A DNA stretch of 64,000 nucleotides from Mesorhizobium shangrilense. GTDB taxonomy: Bacteria > Pseudomonadota > Alphaproteobacteria > Rhizobiales > Rhizobiaceae. The position numbers and the translations under genes were made by a program. Location of the stretch: positions 3,539,501 to 3,603,500 of the forward strand of contig NZ_JAQGPN010000001.1 of the NCBI RefSeq assembly GCF_028826155.1. Reading direction: 5' to 3'. The first letter of the stretch is position 1; each line of letters starts with the position of its first letter. Positions 1 to 9,036 of the stretch are shown in pieces. A model generated the notes under the pieces. The model searched no databases and was not told the DNA's origin. It was given only the letters and a program-made list of their open reading frames with translations.

Positions 1-67
1 TCCGCTCGATGGCGAAACCGAGCACATAGTCGTCAAAGCGATCCCAGGACCCATCCGCCAGCCTCAT
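1..67 (-). CDS. possible N-terminal fragment of an unrecognised gene, cut by the left window edge
   Basis: The minus strand is open from the window edge, and an ATG at 65-67 is preceded by GGAG at a usable distance. The visible 22 residues begin MRLADGSWDRFDDYVLGFAI. I do not recognise the family. The same frame is open further upstream, to about 160, without another obvious start. It could be a real gene start or a chance open frame. Confidence 0.25.
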   Translation of the reverse strand, partial: MRLADGSWDRFDDYVLGFAIER

Positions 68-159
68 GCCCTGCATCTCCATGACGCCGCTGCCGCAGCG
101 ACAACCGCAACAGGCATTTCGGACATGGCGGGCGACCTCCGCATGAGCGCCAGCCGCCC

Positions 160-483
160 CCTACGAACCCAAGCAATCGGGAGCAGGCCGTCGCATGCCA
201 GTATCGGGAGCAGCGGGATCGGCGGCAAATGAAATAAAATCAGTGCTCCACGCAAAATTCTTGCACTGAAGAACGCTGCGCCGCGGCATGTCAGTGGTCC
301 CCCGCAGGCGAGACAGGCGCGCCGCGTTCAGGCCCGGCCCCAGGCTCCCCTGGATCGGGCGGTCCCAAGTGTGACCTTTGGTCACGAAGACCGCTTGCCC
401 CCGACTTTCCCGCACTTTCGGTCGCCGCGGCGCGAATTCGTCCTTGCGTGGAAACTGTCGGGACTATAGGGGTTCGGGCGCCT
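160..483. other. intergenic region upstream of tRNA-Pro, no gene seen
   Basis: No open frame here has a convincing start, ribosome binding site or recognisable protein. A promoter for the tRNA is likely. The best candidate is CTTGCG at 443-448 with CTATAG at 464-469, but the 15-base spacer is shorter than the usual 17. Confidence 0.4.
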
Positions 484-560
484 CGGAGTGTAGCGCAGCC
501 TGGTAGCGCACCTGATTTGGGATCAGGGGGTCGCAGGTTCGAATCCTGCCACTCCGACCA
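484..560 (+). tRNA. tRNA-Pro (anticodon TGG)
   Basis: This is a 77-base cloverleaf with CCA encoded at 558-560. The acceptor stem CGGAGTG pairs with CACTCCG. The anticodon stem CCTGA/TCAGG encloses the loop TTTGGGA with TGG at 518-520, and the T-arm carries GTTCGAATC. All arms are intact, so the gene looks functional. Confidence 0.97.
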
Positions 561-672
561 CTCCTTAGCCCCCCGTCGGCACGGGCTCGCCACATCGGGA
601 CTATTGACCATCGGGGCCGAGTGCGCGAAGGCTCGCGCGCCATAACGTTCGAACCAGCCAGGGAACATCTGC

Positions 673-978
673 ATGTCCGCCCGAATCTACAGCCCCGCCA
701 AGACCGCCATGCAGTCCGGCAAGGCAAAGACCGGCCATTGGGTTCTGGAGTTCGATCCCGAGCAGCGCCGCAAGATCGACCCGCTGATGGGCTACACCAC
801 GTCGGGCGACATGAAGAGCCAGATCCGCCTAACCTTCGAGACGCGCGAGGAGGCTGTCGCCTACGCCACGCGGGAGGGCATCGCCTTCCGTGTCCAGGAA
901 CCGAAGGAAGGCAAGCGGCGGCAGATTTCCTATTCGGATAATTTCCGCTATGACCGCAGGACGCCCTGGACGCATTGA
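673..978 (+). CDS. NADH dehydrogenase accessory subunit, NDUFS4/18 kDa (ETC complex I) family
   Basis: This 101-residue protein matches the ETC complex I NDUFS4-like family. It opens with ARIYSPAKTAMQSGKAKTGH, the conserved start in which a short polar lead precedes the W-x-L-E-F strand, and has GYTTSGDM near residue 40. In mitochondria and alphaproteobacteria this supernumerary subunit sits on the peripheral arm of complex I. The gene is single, lies between two tRNA genes and is far from any nuo operon in this window. The ATG follows an AGGGAAC sequence. No signal peptide or membrane segment is seen, so a cytoplasmic-face location is expected. Family assignment is firm; the role in this organism is inferred from homology. 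Confidence 0.9.
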   Translation: MSARIYSPAKTAMQSGKAKTGHWVLEFDPEQRRKIDPLMGYTTSGDMKSQIRLTFETREEAVAYATREGIAFRVQEPKEGKRRQISYSDNFRYDRRTPWTH

Positions 979-997
979 CGCCAGCGCAAAGCAGTCC

Positions 998-1074
998 GGT
1001 CCCGTAGCTCAGCTGGATAGAGCACCGGCCTTCTAAGCCGATGGTCGCAGGTTCGAATCCTGCCGGGATCGCCA
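998..1074 (+). tRNA. tRNA-Arg (anticodon TCT)
   Basis: The acceptor stem GGTCCCG pairs with CGGGATC, with one G-U pair, and CCA is encoded at 1072-1074. The anticodon loop CTTCTAA gives TCT at 1032-1034. The outermost anticodon stem pair is a C-A mismatch. The T-arm is GCAGGTTCGAATCCTGC. It lies 20 bases after the complex I subunit gene, at the left side of the accessory-looking block. Confidence 0.96.
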
Positions 1075-1082
1075 ACTTTTCA

Positions 1083-1234
1083 ATGAGTTAGCCGATCCAA
1101 CAAACAAAAGTTCCAACTCCTCGGAAGCGCGAGTTGCACCCTTCGTCCAGGCCAACGGCGACGACCTCGTTCTCGGATACGACTGGAAGAACGGTTCCTT
1201 GAGGCTGCGACCCGCCGACTGCGCCATTGCGTGA
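1083..1234 (+). pseudogene. orphan C-terminal coding remnant, family unknown
   Basis: Directly after tRNA-Arg one frame stays open to a TGA at 1232-1234 and translates into a protein-like sequence ending NGDDLVLGYDWKNGSLRLRP plus about seven more residues. There is no ATG and no ribosome binding site. The composition (acidic, aromatic, alternating hydrophobic) looks like the tail of a real protein cut off by the tRNA junction. I cannot name it, and a chance open frame is a fair alternative. Confidence 0.25.
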
Positions 1235-1475
1235 TCCGGTCGGCATGCACGTCAAACTGCCGGGAGAGTTCCGCCAGGAGTCTTCCTCCTTGATCGCGGT
1301 CCAGCCACCTTTGCCTTTAAAAAATGGGTGTGATTGCGGCGGGCTCGTATCGTCAGGCTCGCTCCTGTTCGCGACCATACTGGCGGCCATCAGGCACATA
1401 ATCCGCTTGTGCAACCGTCCGAATCCCGCGCCAAGTCTCGACCCGGGAATCAAACGCCTCATCGACAACGAAACC
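1235..1475. other. non-coding junction sequence after tRNA-Arg
   Basis: No recognisable gene, repeat or terminator. Together with 1075-1234 this is a gap of about 400 bases between tRNA-Arg and the stop of the SBF-type transporter, unusually long for this gene-dense window. It is where an insertion scar would be expected. Confidence 0.4.
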
Positions 1476-2483
1476 TCATGGGTTCGAATGAACCCGGACT
1501 GGATTAGGCTGTTCCGTTTTGGTCGCCCCGGCCGCCGCGTAGCGCTTCGCCAATCCAGCACAAACCATCAGCTGCAACTGATGGAAGATGATCATTGGCA
1601 GCACGATCAGGCCCAGGGCTTGTCCGGCGAAGATGATGTTCGCCATTGGCAAACCGCTGCCCATGCTCTTCTTAGAGCCGCAGAACACGATCGTGATCTC
1701 ATCCTCGCGGGAGAAGCCCAGCAACCGGCTGAACGTGCGCGTCGCATAGAGCACCACGGCCAACAGGACAGCGACGATCAGGAAGATGACGAGTAGATCG
1801 AGCGCACTCAATCGGAACCATACGCCGTCTGTTATCGCATCGGAGAAGGCGAGATAGACCACGCAAAGGATTGATCCTCGTTCGACGAGACCGACCAGCT
1901 TGCGGTTGTTGCGTACCCAGCCGCCAATCCACCGCTGCGCCAGCTGCCCAAGCACGAAAGGCAGCAGCAGCTGCATCGCAATGCTCTCTACCGCGTCAGC
2001 ATTCACGCCGCCTTCCGTCTTGAAGAACAGTGTTGCAAGAACGGGCGTCAGCACGACACCGAGCATGTTGGAGGAAGAAGCTGCGACAACGGCTCCGGCA
2101 ACGTTTCCTCCTGCAATCGACGTGAATGCGATCGAAGACTGGATCGTGGAGGGCAGGATGCAGAGGTAGATGAAGCCCATGTAGATGGCCGGATCGATCA
2201 CGCTCGGCGACAGGAGCCCAATCGGGATCGACAGCAACGGAAACATCACGAAGGTGCAGGCGAGAATCGTTAGGTGAAGCCGCCAATGCGCAAAACCTTG
2301 CAGCACCGTCTGCGGCATCAGCCGAGCACCATGGAGGAAAAACAGGAGCGCCACGCTTCCGATCGTGAAGTCCGACAGATAGTCCGCGCCCTTGCCGTGG
2401 ACCGGGAGCAGCGTTGCAATCGTTGCGGTAAGAAGCAAGGCCAGGACAAGGTTGTCCGGGCGGAAGCGGGATAGTGATTTCAT
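1476..2483 (-). CDS. SBF-like (bile acid:sodium symporter superfamily) membrane transporter
   Basis: This 335-residue protein is almost entirely hydrophobic, with about nine or ten membrane segments. It has the signature of the SBF-like branch related to SLC10A7/YfeH: R-P-D in the first helix, the pair LPSTIQSS near residue 112 and GSKKSMGSGLPM near residue 270. Family members move organic anions with sodium, but no substrate can be read from sequence. It is the last gene of a minus-strand unit of serine hydrolase, GntR regulator and this transporter, starting 15 bases after the regulator stop. That placement suggests it imports or exports a compound related to the hydrolase substrate. Confidence 0.85.
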   Translation of the reverse strand: MKSLSRFRPDNLVLALLLTATIATLLPVHGKGADYLSDFTIGSVALLFFLHGARLMPQTVLQGFAHWRLHLTILACTFVMFPLLSIPIGLLSPSVIDPAIYMGFIYLCILPSTIQSSIAFTSIAGGNVAGAVVAASSSNMLGVVLTPVLATLFFKTEGGVNADAVESIAMQLLLPFVLGQLAQRWIGGWVRNNRKLVGLVERGSILCVVYLAFSDAITDGVWFRLSALDLLVIFLIVAVLLAVVLYATRTFSRLLGFSREDEITIVFCGSKKSMGSGLPMANIIFAGQALGLIVLPMIIFHQLQLMVCAGLAKRYAAAGATKTEQPNPVRVHSNP

Positions 2484-2498
2484 TCGGCAGTTATTTCC

Positions 2499-3206
2499 TT
2501 AGGGGATCAGCGTTCCATCGGAGGCAATCAGCTCGGATAGGCGCGTCCAAATGCTGAAAACGTGCGTGCGGAGTGCCTGGGCGGCAGCCGGCGCGTTTCG
2601 ATCCTGTAGAAATTGCAGCAGCTCTTCATGCTCGCGTACGGCTGCGTCCCACGCCACGCTCGTCTGGTGGGCGAGATAACGCAGCCGATACACGCGCGCA
2701 TTGAGGATACGATGATGTTCCATCAGCGTGTCGTTGCCGGAGGCGCGCACGATGGCGAGATGAATGGCCTGATTGTTGTGGAAGTAATCGAGCCGCGCCT
2801 TTCGGGCCTTGAAGGCGAGCATCTCGTAATGCAGCGCCCAAAGCTCATCCATCTGCTCCTGGGTCATCGCTTCGCAGGCAAGTTCGGCAGCGAGGCCTTC
2901 CAGCGCCGAAAGAACCTGGACGATCTGAAACACTTCGTTGCGGGTCAGAATGGAGACCCAAGCCCCGCGATTGGGGCTAAGCTCGACCAGGCCCTCCGCA
3001 GCGAGTATCTTCAGCGCTTCGCGCGTCGGGGTTCGGGAGACGTCAAGTCTCTCCGCGAGCGCGCGCTCGCGGATCGGAAAGCCGGGTTTCAGCTCGTCGC
3101 GCAAGATCATCTCACGGATCTGTTGCGTGACACGCGCGACCTTATGGCTGTCGCTTTGCTCCGGCGACGCGACCTCAGAGCCAGGAATTGCCCTTTCTTC
3201 AGCCAA
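2499..3206 (-). CDS. GntR family transcriptional regulator, FCD (FadR-type) subfamily
   Basis: The 235-residue protein has an N-terminal winged helix (residues about 22-90, with LAERLDVSRTPTREALKILA as the recognition region) and an all-helical C-terminal FCD ligand domain. Likely metal/ligand residues are the D of RLDYFHNN and the histidines in QAIHLAI, REHEELL and RTHVF. Such proteins usually repress a neighbouring catabolic operon until a carboxylate ligand binds. It lies 33 bases after the serine hydrolase stop and 15 bases before the SBF transporter, and probably controls both these genes and the divergent peptide transporter operon. Confidence 0.92.
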   Translation of the reverse strand: MAEERAIPGSEVASPEQSDSHKVARVTQQIREMILRDELKPGFPIRERALAERLDVSRTPTREALKILAAEGLVELSPNRGAWVSILTRNEVFQIVQVLSALEGLAAELACEAMTQEQMDELWALHYEMLAFKARKARLDYFHNNQAIHLAIVRASGNDTLMEHHRILNARVYRLRYLAHQTSVAWDAAVREHEELLQFLQDRNAPAAAQALRTHVFSIWTRLSELIASDGTLIP

Positions 3207-3239
3207 TGGTCTCTCCTGCTGTCGCCGCGGCTTGCTGCT

Positions 3240-4412
3240 TCAATCTACGATTGCGGCAGAGATCCGCCCCAGCAACTCGTCGGCATGGGCTTTTTCGACC
3301 CAGCGAATGACAACCACAAGTTCCTTGGCGTGATCTACCCAGATGATGTTGGAGCCGCCGCCAAGCGCAAAGACGCTTGCTTCGGAGGCAGACGCGTACA
3401 GCGCCTTGCCAGGATTCAACCACCACATCAGTCCATAGGTCGGCTCTGCCCTGGAGGGGGTGAGCATCGCATCGATCCAGCTCTCCGACAGCAGTTGCTG
3501 ATCGTTCCAGCGCCCGCGATTGAGGATAAGTTCACCGACGCGCGCGTGGTCGCGCGCGCTGATGACGATTCCGCCACCCCAGTGGCCACCGCCGGGGACC
3601 GATTGCACTCGCTTTCCGTCTACATCGACCCAGCTTGTCTCGTAGCCGTTCCACTTCCATGTGGATGAACAGCCGAGCGGCGACATGATGTGGCGATCCA
3701 GCACCTCGGGAAGGGGCTCCTTGAAGATGCGAAGGAGGCTGAGGCCGAGCCGGTTCACCCGGACGTCATTGTATTCGAAGTGGGTCCCCGGCGTGCTCAA
3801 GGTCCGTTCGGAGCCCTTGTTCTCGTTGCCGGTGGCCGCATCAGCGCCCGCGTAGCGGTTCCAGTCGACCGAGTCCGGTCGCTCGAAGAGCTCGCCGTGC
3901 CATTCGCTGGTCTGATCCAGCAGTTGCCGCCAGGTGATCTGCGCGTTGTGCGGATCATCGAACCCGCCGTCCTTCACCCTCTCGCCGACGCGTTCATCGA
4001 TGGAGGAGATCAGGCCTTTTTCCACCGCGATGCCGGTCAGAATAGCCAGATAGCTCTTGGCAATACTGAAGGTCATGTCGTTGTGGCGGGTGTTGCCCCA
4101 CTCGGCAACGAGCGCGCCGCGGCGCAGCACGATCCCATTTGCCCCGCCGCGCGGCACGACGGGTCCCATCGGCTGATTGTACGGCGGCTTGTCGTTGACG
4201 AATGCCGAGCCGACGAAAATTCCGTCGACGTACATGTCGCGCGGCCATGTGGTTTCATGCGTTTCGGCGAAGGCGACGGCTTCTGCAAGCCGAACAGAAT
4301 CAAATCCGGCTTCCTGCGGAAGGACGTTCTGCCACTGGGGAAAGCCACTGAATTCTGCGGTCACGATCCACCCTTTCCCATCCTCTGGTTGCCATTGCGG
4401 CAAACCCGGCAT
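3240..4412 (-). CDS. serine hydrolase, class C beta-lactamase-like (beta-lactamase/transpeptidase fold)
   Basis: This 390-residue protein carries the S-x-x-K motif as SIAK (in MTFSIAKSYLAILTG), a Y-x-N-type motif as YND (FEYNDVRVN) and a GLMWWLNPG stretch typical of esterases and amide hydrolases of this fold, such as 6-aminohexanoate-dimer hydrolases and D-aminopeptidases. No signal peptide is visible, so the enzyme is probably cytoplasmic and unlikely to be an antibiotic-resistance beta-lactamase. It is the first gene of the minus-strand unit, divergent from the peptide importer. Context suggests it cleaves an imported amide or ester. A downstream start near the VTAEF sequence would remove about 16 residues and cannot be excluded. 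Confidence 0.85.
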   Translation of the reverse strand: MPGLPQWQPEDGKGWIVTAEFSGFPQWQNVLPQEAGFDSVRLAEAVAFAETHETTWPRDMYVDGIFVGSAFVNDKPPYNQPMGPVVPRGGANGIVLRRGALVAEWGNTRHNDMTFSIAKSYLAILTGIAVEKGLISSIDERVGERVKDGGFDDPHNAQITWRQLLDQTSEWHGELFERPDSVDWNRYAGADAATGNENKGSERTLSTPGTHFEYNDVRVNRLGLSLLRIFKEPLPEVLDRHIMSPLGCSSTWKWNGYETSWVDVDGKRVQSVPGGGHWGGGIVISARDHARVGELILNRGRWNDQQLLSESWIDAMLTPSRAEPTYGLMWWLNPGKALYASASEASVFALGGGSNIIWVDHAKELVVVIRWVEKAHADELLGRISAAIVD

Positions 4413-4420
4413 TTTTATGG

Positions 4421-4446
4421 TTGCATTGCCTTCATTTGGTATGCAA
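4421..4446. promoter_or_regulatory. imperfect inverted repeat in the divergent promoter region, candidate GntR operator
   Basis: TTGCAT at 4421-4426 and ATGCAA at 4441-4446 form an inverted repeat. With one added base the arms extend to TTGCATTGCC and GGTATGCAA. It sits in the AT-rich stretch between the divergent serine hydrolase (start 4412) and ABC ATPase (start 4483). This favours 4483 over the in-frame ATG at 4441 as the ATPase start. Confidence 0.4.
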
Positions 4447-4482
4447 TCTAGTTTTGTTCGTCAACTAACCGATCCTGAAAAA

Positions 4483-5511
4483 ATGGAAGCAACTCCCAAC
4501 CCTGTTCTTTCTGTGCGCGATCTCGTCGTTCACCTGCGCAGCGGCGACGGACCCGTACGCGCTGTGGACGGAGTCAGCTTTGAAATCCGTCCGGGTGAAA
4601 CGGTCGGTCTGGTGGGAGAATCCGGCAGCGGAAAAAGCATCACTGCGCTTTCCATTCTCTCGCTTATCCCTAGGAATAATATAGGTTTTCGATCTGGAAG
4701 CGTGCTCTTCGAAGGCACCGACCTCAATACCATGTCGGACCGCGACGTGCGGTCTGTTCGCGGCAACAGGATCGGGATGATCTTCCAGGAGCCAATGACC
4801 TCGCTCAATCCGGTACTCACCATTGGACGGCAGATCGGTGAATCACTCGTTCGCCATCGCGGTCTGTCGGATCGTGAGGCTGAGCTGGACGCGATTCAGC
4901 TTTTGGATCGAGTTGGCATACCATCTGCAAAGGCCCGCGTTCGCGAGTACCCGCATCAGCTGTCAGGCGGAATGCGGCAGCGCGCGATGATCGCAATCGC
5001 CATTGCGTGCAAGCCGAAGCTTCTGATCGCCGATGAGCCGACGACCGCACTCGATGTGACGATCCAGGCTCAAATCCTCGAACTGATCGATGAACTGAAG
5101 CGTGAGCTCGACATGGGCGTTCTGATGATCACGCACAATTTCGGCGTCGTCGCCCAGACGGCTGATCGCACCGCCGTCATGTATGCCGGACGCATTGTGG
5201 AGCAGGCCGACACGGTCAGTCTCTTTGACGGGCCGGCGCATCCTTATACGGCAGGTCTGCTCGCGGCGATGCCCAGGTTGGGGGCCAAAGCTGCCTCGGG
5301 CCGCCATAAGCTCAGGGAGATTCCCGGGATTGTTCCGCGCCTGACCGTGGAACGCCAGCACTGCGCATTCGCGGCGCGGTGCAGCCACCGCGTTGAGGCG
5401 TGCCTGAGCAGTCAGCCTTCGATTTCGGTCACTGAAGCCGGCCATCAGGTCCGATGCTTTGTGCCGCAAGCACGCTTGGGGCAGGAACTTGCAATGGAGA
5501 CCGGCTCGTGA
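4483..5511 (+). CDS. oligopeptide/dipeptide ABC transporter ATP-binding protein (DppD/OppD type)
   Basis: The 342-residue ATPase has Walker A GESGSGKS at 45-52, signature LSGGMRQR, Walker B LLIADEP and the C-terminal oligopeptide-transporter extension with the CAFAARC cysteine cluster. It powers peptide uptake with the next ATPase and two permeases. I chose the ATG at 4483. Upstream in-frame starts at 4441 and 4177 run through the promoter region and the opposite-strand hydrolase gene. The stop overlaps the start of the second ATPase (GTGA), so the two are translationally coupled. First gene of a six-gene operon. Confidence 0.93.
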   Translation: MEATPNPVLSVRDLVVHLRSGDGPVRAVDGVSFEIRPGETVGLVGESGSGKSITALSILSLIPRNNIGFRSGSVLFEGTDLNTMSDRDVRSVRGNRIGMIFQEPMTSLNPVLTIGRQIGESLVRHRGLSDREAELDAIQLLDRVGIPSAKARVREYPHQLSGGMRQRAMIAIAIACKPKLLIADEPTTALDVTIQAQILELIDELKRELDMGVLMITHNFGVVAQTADRTAVMYAGRIVEQADTVSLFDGPAHPYTAGLLAAMPRLGAKAASGRHKLREIPGIVPRLTVERQHCAFAARCSHRVEACLSSQPSISVTEAGHQVRCFVPQARLGQELAMETGS

Positions 5512-6518
5512 CGACCGAGGAACCGCTTCTCAAGGTTCGCGGATTGACCAAGCATTTCATCGTGCGCGGTGGATTGCTTGGCCGCGAGGTTGGCCGTGTG
5601 CGCGCGGTCGATGGTCTGGATATCGAGGTTTCGCGCGGGCGCACGCTCGGCCTTGTCGGTGAAAGTGGTTGCGGCAAATCTACGGCTGGCCGTCTCATCC
5701 TGCGGCTGATCGAACCGGACGCCGGTCAGGTTCAGTTTGAAGGCCGCGACCTCCAGGCAAATTCCGCCGGCGAGATGCGCAAGCTCCGCCGCGACATGCA
5801 GTTCGTGTTCCAGGATCCGTTCGCTTCGCTCAACCCGCGCATGACCGTCGGCGAGATCATCGAGGAAGCACTGATCGTGCACGGCCTCGGCACAGCAGAA
5901 CACCGCCGCGAGAAAATCGCTACGACGTTGCGGAGCGTTGGCTTGCGGCCTGAGATGATGGACCGCTATCCGCATGAGTTTTCAGGCGGGCAACGTCAGC
6001 GCATCGGCATTGCCCGCGCCCTCGTGCTTGAGCCGAAACTGATCATCGCCGATGAGCCGCTTTCCGCGCTGGATGTCTCAGTCCAGGCAAGCGTCATGAA
6101 CCTGATGCAGGACATCCAGGACCGGTTCGGCATTGCGTTCATCCTGATCGCGCATGACCTTGCTGCAGTGGAGCATCTGAGCGATGACGTCGCGGTCATG
6201 TATCTCGGCAGGGTCGTGGAAATCGCCAGCGCCGAATCCATCTACGCAGACCCCAAGCATCCTTATACCCGCATCCTGCTGGCGTCCGTTCCCTCGCTCG
6301 ACCCCCGTGCACCGCGCAACTGGAGCAGGATCGAGGGCGAAATACCAAGCCCGATGCGGCCGCCGAGCGGTTGCCCGTTCCATACGCGGTGTCCGGCGCG
6401 CATGGATGTCTGCAGCCACAAGCGGCCTGCCCTTCAGACGCTGCCCGATGGCGGCCGGGTGGCGTGTCATCTCTATGGTGAGACGGACACAGAAGCCGTT
6501 CGCAATCTTCAACATTAG
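5508..6518 (+). CDS. oligopeptide/dipeptide ABC transporter ATP-binding protein (DppF/OppF type)
   Basis: The 336-residue second ATPase has Walker A GESGCGKS at 51-58, signature FSGGQRQR, Walker B LIIADEP and a C-terminal CPFHTRCP cysteine motif. The GTG start at 5508 overlaps the upstream stop by three bases. DppD and DppF act as a heterodimer, which fits two adjacent, non-identical ATPases here. Confidence 0.93.
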   Translation: MTTEEPLLKVRGLTKHFIVRGGLLGREVGRVRAVDGLDIEVSRGRTLGLVGESGCGKSTAGRLILRLIEPDAGQVQFEGRDLQANSAGEMRKLRRDMQFVFQDPFASLNPRMTVGEIIEEALIVHGLGTAEHRREKIATTLRSVGLRPEMMDRYPHEFSGGQRQRIGIARALVLEPKLIIADEPLSALDVSVQASVMNLMQDIQDRFGIAFILIAHDLAAVEHLSDDVAVMYLGRVVEIASAESIYADPKHPYTRILLASVPSLDPRAPRNWSRIEGEIPSPMRPPSGCPFHTRCPARMDVCSHKRPALQTLPDGGRVACHLYGETDTEAVRNLQH

Positions 6519-6531
6519 CAGGGGGATCCAA

Positions 6532-8061
6532 ATGCTAAGACTGCTTACCAGACGTCTATTTCTGACTGCATTCGCAGCCAGTGCAACCATGCTGGCGGCT
6601 TCGACCATACCGTCGGCGGCACAGACTTCAGTGCTGCGCTACGCCACCGGTACTGATGCGCAGACACTTGATCCGCAATTCGTGACCGACATTCCGACGT
6701 CGCGGGTCGTCATGCAGCTTCATGAAACCCTGGTCTATCCAAACGCGGAAGGCGATATCCAGCCGGTGCTGGCCGAAAGCTGGACCGTGAGCGAGGACAA
6801 TCTGTCCTGGACGTTCAAGCTGCGCGAGGGTGTGACGTTCCACGACGGCACTCCATTCAACGCCGATGCCGTCAAGTTCACGTTCGACCGCATTCTGGCC
6901 GAGGCAACAGGCTCTCCCCGCAAGAGTTCGGCAGCTGCCATCGACACGGTGGAGGTGGTTGACGAGCACACCGTCACCATCAAGACCAAGGCGCCGTTCG
7001 CTCCGCTTCTGGCGCAGCTGTCCGCATACAATCTCTCGATTATCAGCCCCAAGAGCGGCACGGCGATCAAGAGCGATTACAGCAAGGCGCCGGCCGGGAC
7101 CGGCCCGTTCAGGCTCGGCGACTGGACACCCGGCGAAAAGCTGACGGTCATTCGCAATGAAGACTACTGGGGCGAAAAGGCCAAGCTCGACGAAGTCCGT
7201 TTCACGGTTGTCCCGGAAGACAGCGCGCGCGTGCTGATGCTGCTTTCGGGTGAAGTGGATATGGTGTCGAACATCCCGCCTGTGATGGTTGACCGTCTTC
7301 AGGGTGCACCGGGCGTCCAGGTCGTTGAGAAGACCGGCGTGCGCACGATCTATGTTGCCTTCAATCTTGCAATGAAGCCGTTTGATGATCTTCGCGTCCG
7401 TCAGGCAATGGCTCACGCGATCAACACCGAAGCCTTGCTCAAGGGCGTCATGAACAATCTCGGCACACCGGGTGGCGGATTGGAATCCGTCGTGATTCCT
7501 GGTTCCGCGGCTATCGATCCCTATCCGTACGATCCCGAGCGCGCCCGCGCGCTTCTCGCTGAAGCAGGCCTGTCCGACGGTTTCTCGGTGGATTTCTATC
7601 TGCCGACCGGTCGCTACATCAACGACCGTCAGCTTGGCGAAGCCATTCAGGCCCAGCTTGCCGAAGTGGGCATCACGGCCAACCTCCAGGCGCCGGAGTT
7701 CGGTACTTACCTTTCGATGCTGGAGGCGAAAGACAAGATCCCGATGTTCCTGCTGGGCAAGGGCAGCCCGACAGGTGATCCTGACTTCACGCTCACCATC
7801 AATGTGGGCTCCGAGGGCACCGGCAACTATGGCAACTATCACAACAAGACCATCGACGATCTGCTTCTGAAGCAGCGCGGCACGGTCGATGTCGAGCAGC
7901 GCCGCGCGATGCTGCGCGAGATTATCCAGACCGCCTATGATGACGTGCCGTGGATTGTTCTTTTCTACGAGAACCAGATTTTCGGCCAGCGCGAGAACGT
8001 TTCAGGCGTCGCGGTTCTCCCCAACGAGAACCTTCGCTTCGTCACCGCCACGGTGAACTGA
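6532..8061 (+). CDS. peptide ABC transporter substrate-binding protein (SBP family 5)
   Basis: This 509-residue periplasmic binding protein starts at ATG 6532 behind an AGCAGGGGGATC ribosome binding region. It has a Sec signal peptide (TRRLFLTAFAASATMLAAST, cleavage after AAQ near residue 31) and the family 5 pattern TLDPQ...SRVVMQLHETLV...LAESW, followed by LREGVTFHDGTPFNADAVKF. Members bind di- and oligopeptides, nickel, opines or glutathione, and the ligand is not readable. It follows the two ATPases and precedes the two permeases in one operon. Confidence 0.93.
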   Translation: MLRLLTRRLFLTAFAASATMLAASTIPSAAQTSVLRYATGTDAQTLDPQFVTDIPTSRVVMQLHETLVYPNAEGDIQPVLAESWTVSEDNLSWTFKLREGVTFHDGTPFNADAVKFTFDRILAEATGSPRKSSAAAIDTVEVVDEHTVTIKTKAPFAPLLAQLSAYNLSIISPKSGTAIKSDYSKAPAGTGPFRLGDWTPGEKLTVIRNEDYWGEKAKLDEVRFTVVPEDSARVLMLLSGEVDMVSNIPPVMVDRLQGAPGVQVVEKTGVRTIYVAFNLAMKPFDDLRVRQAMAHAINTEALLKGVMNNLGTPGGGLESVVIPGSAAIDPYPYDPERARALLAEAGLSDGFSVDFYLPTGRYINDRQLGEAIQAQLAEVGITANLQAPEFGTYLSMLEAKDKIPMFLLGKGSPTGDPDFTLTINVGSEGTGNYGNYHNKTIDDLLLKQRGTVDVEQRRAMLREIIQTAYDDVPWIVLFYENQIFGQRENVSGVAVLPNENLRFVTATVN

Positions 8062-8115
8062 CCACTCCCTTGGCCGGGCGCCCTGCCCGGCCGCCTCCCC
8101 TTTCCGAGAAGTGCC

Positions 8116-9036
8116 ATGGCCACCTTTCTTGCGCGGCGCCTGCTTCAGGTCATTCCCGTTATCATCGGCGTATCGATCGCCGTTTTCCTGATGCTACATC
8201 TCATCCCAGGCGACCCGGCCCGGCTTGTCGCCGGCATGGACGCCACGGCTGAAGATCTGGAGAATGTGAGGCGGGCGCTCGGTCTGGATCAGCCGCTTCC
8301 GGTCCAGTACGTCAATTTTGTGGGCCGCGCCCTTCTTGGTGATTTCGGTGAAAGCTTCCGCACCGGCCGCGCGGTTCTGGACGAGATCGGCTTCCGCTAT
8401 TGGAACACGATGCTTCTCGGCTTTTGCGCCATCGTGTTCGGTACCCTGCTCGGCGTTTTCACGGGGGTCGTCACCGCCGTCTACCGCAACAGCTGGATAG
8501 ACAGTTCAGTGCTGGCGGTTTCTCTGCTGGGAATTTCCATACCGCCGTTTTTCCTGGGCCTTGTGCTGATGCTGGTGTTTTCGGTCTGGCTGGGCTGGCT
8601 TCCGCTCACCGGCATGGAGGGCTGGCAGCACGTCATCTTGCCGGCTGCCACGCTTGGCATCCCGAACGCAGCCATCATCTCGCGGATCACCCGTTCAAGC
8701 CTCGTGGAAGTCCTGAGCCAGGACTACGTGCGTACTGCGCGCGCCAAGGGGCTCGCCGAGATCGTTGTCATCATACGTCACGCCGTGCGCAATGGGATGA
8801 TCCCGGTCGTCACCGTTGCCGGGCTGCAGATGGGCTATCTCCTCGGCGGTGCGGTGGTCACGGAAACCGTATTCGCCTGGCCGGGCATTGGTCGTCTGAT
8901 CGTTCAGTCGATCGGTGCGCGCGACTTTCCGGTTGTGCAGGCGTCCGTTCTGCTGCTGGCGCTCACCTTCGTCGTCATCAACCTCCTGACGGACCTTCTC
9001 TACCGATTGCTCGATCCGCGGATTAAGTTGCAATGA
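8116..9036 (+). CDS. peptide ABC transporter permease (DppB type)
   Basis: The 306-residue permease has an N-terminal LARRLLQVIPVIIGVS helix and the LIPGDPARLVAG motif typical of DppB. About six membrane segments follow, and the EAA-type loop is YVRTARAKGL near residue 200. It pairs with the DppC-type permease, whose start overlaps this stop by four bases (ATGA). Confidence 0.95.
   Translation: MATFLARRLLQVIPVIIGVSIAVFLMLHLIPGDPARLVAGMDATAEDLENVRRALGLDQPLPVQYVNFVGRALLGDFGESFRTGRAVLDEIGFRYWNTMLLGFCAIVFGTLLGVFTGVVTAVYRNSWIDSSVLAVSLLGISIPPFFLGLVLMLVFSVWLGWLPLTGMEGWQHVILPAATLGIPNAAIISRITRSSLVEVLSQDYVRTARAKGLAEIVVIIRHAVRNGMIPVVTVAGLQMGYLLGGAVVTETVFAWPGIGRLIVQSIGARDFPVVQASVLLLALTFVVINLLTDLLYRLLDPRIKLQ

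Noticed and set aside
3240..4412. A beta-lactamase resistance gene
   Set aside because: The fold is class C-like, but there is no signal peptide, and context (peptide importer, M20 peptidase) points to catabolism.
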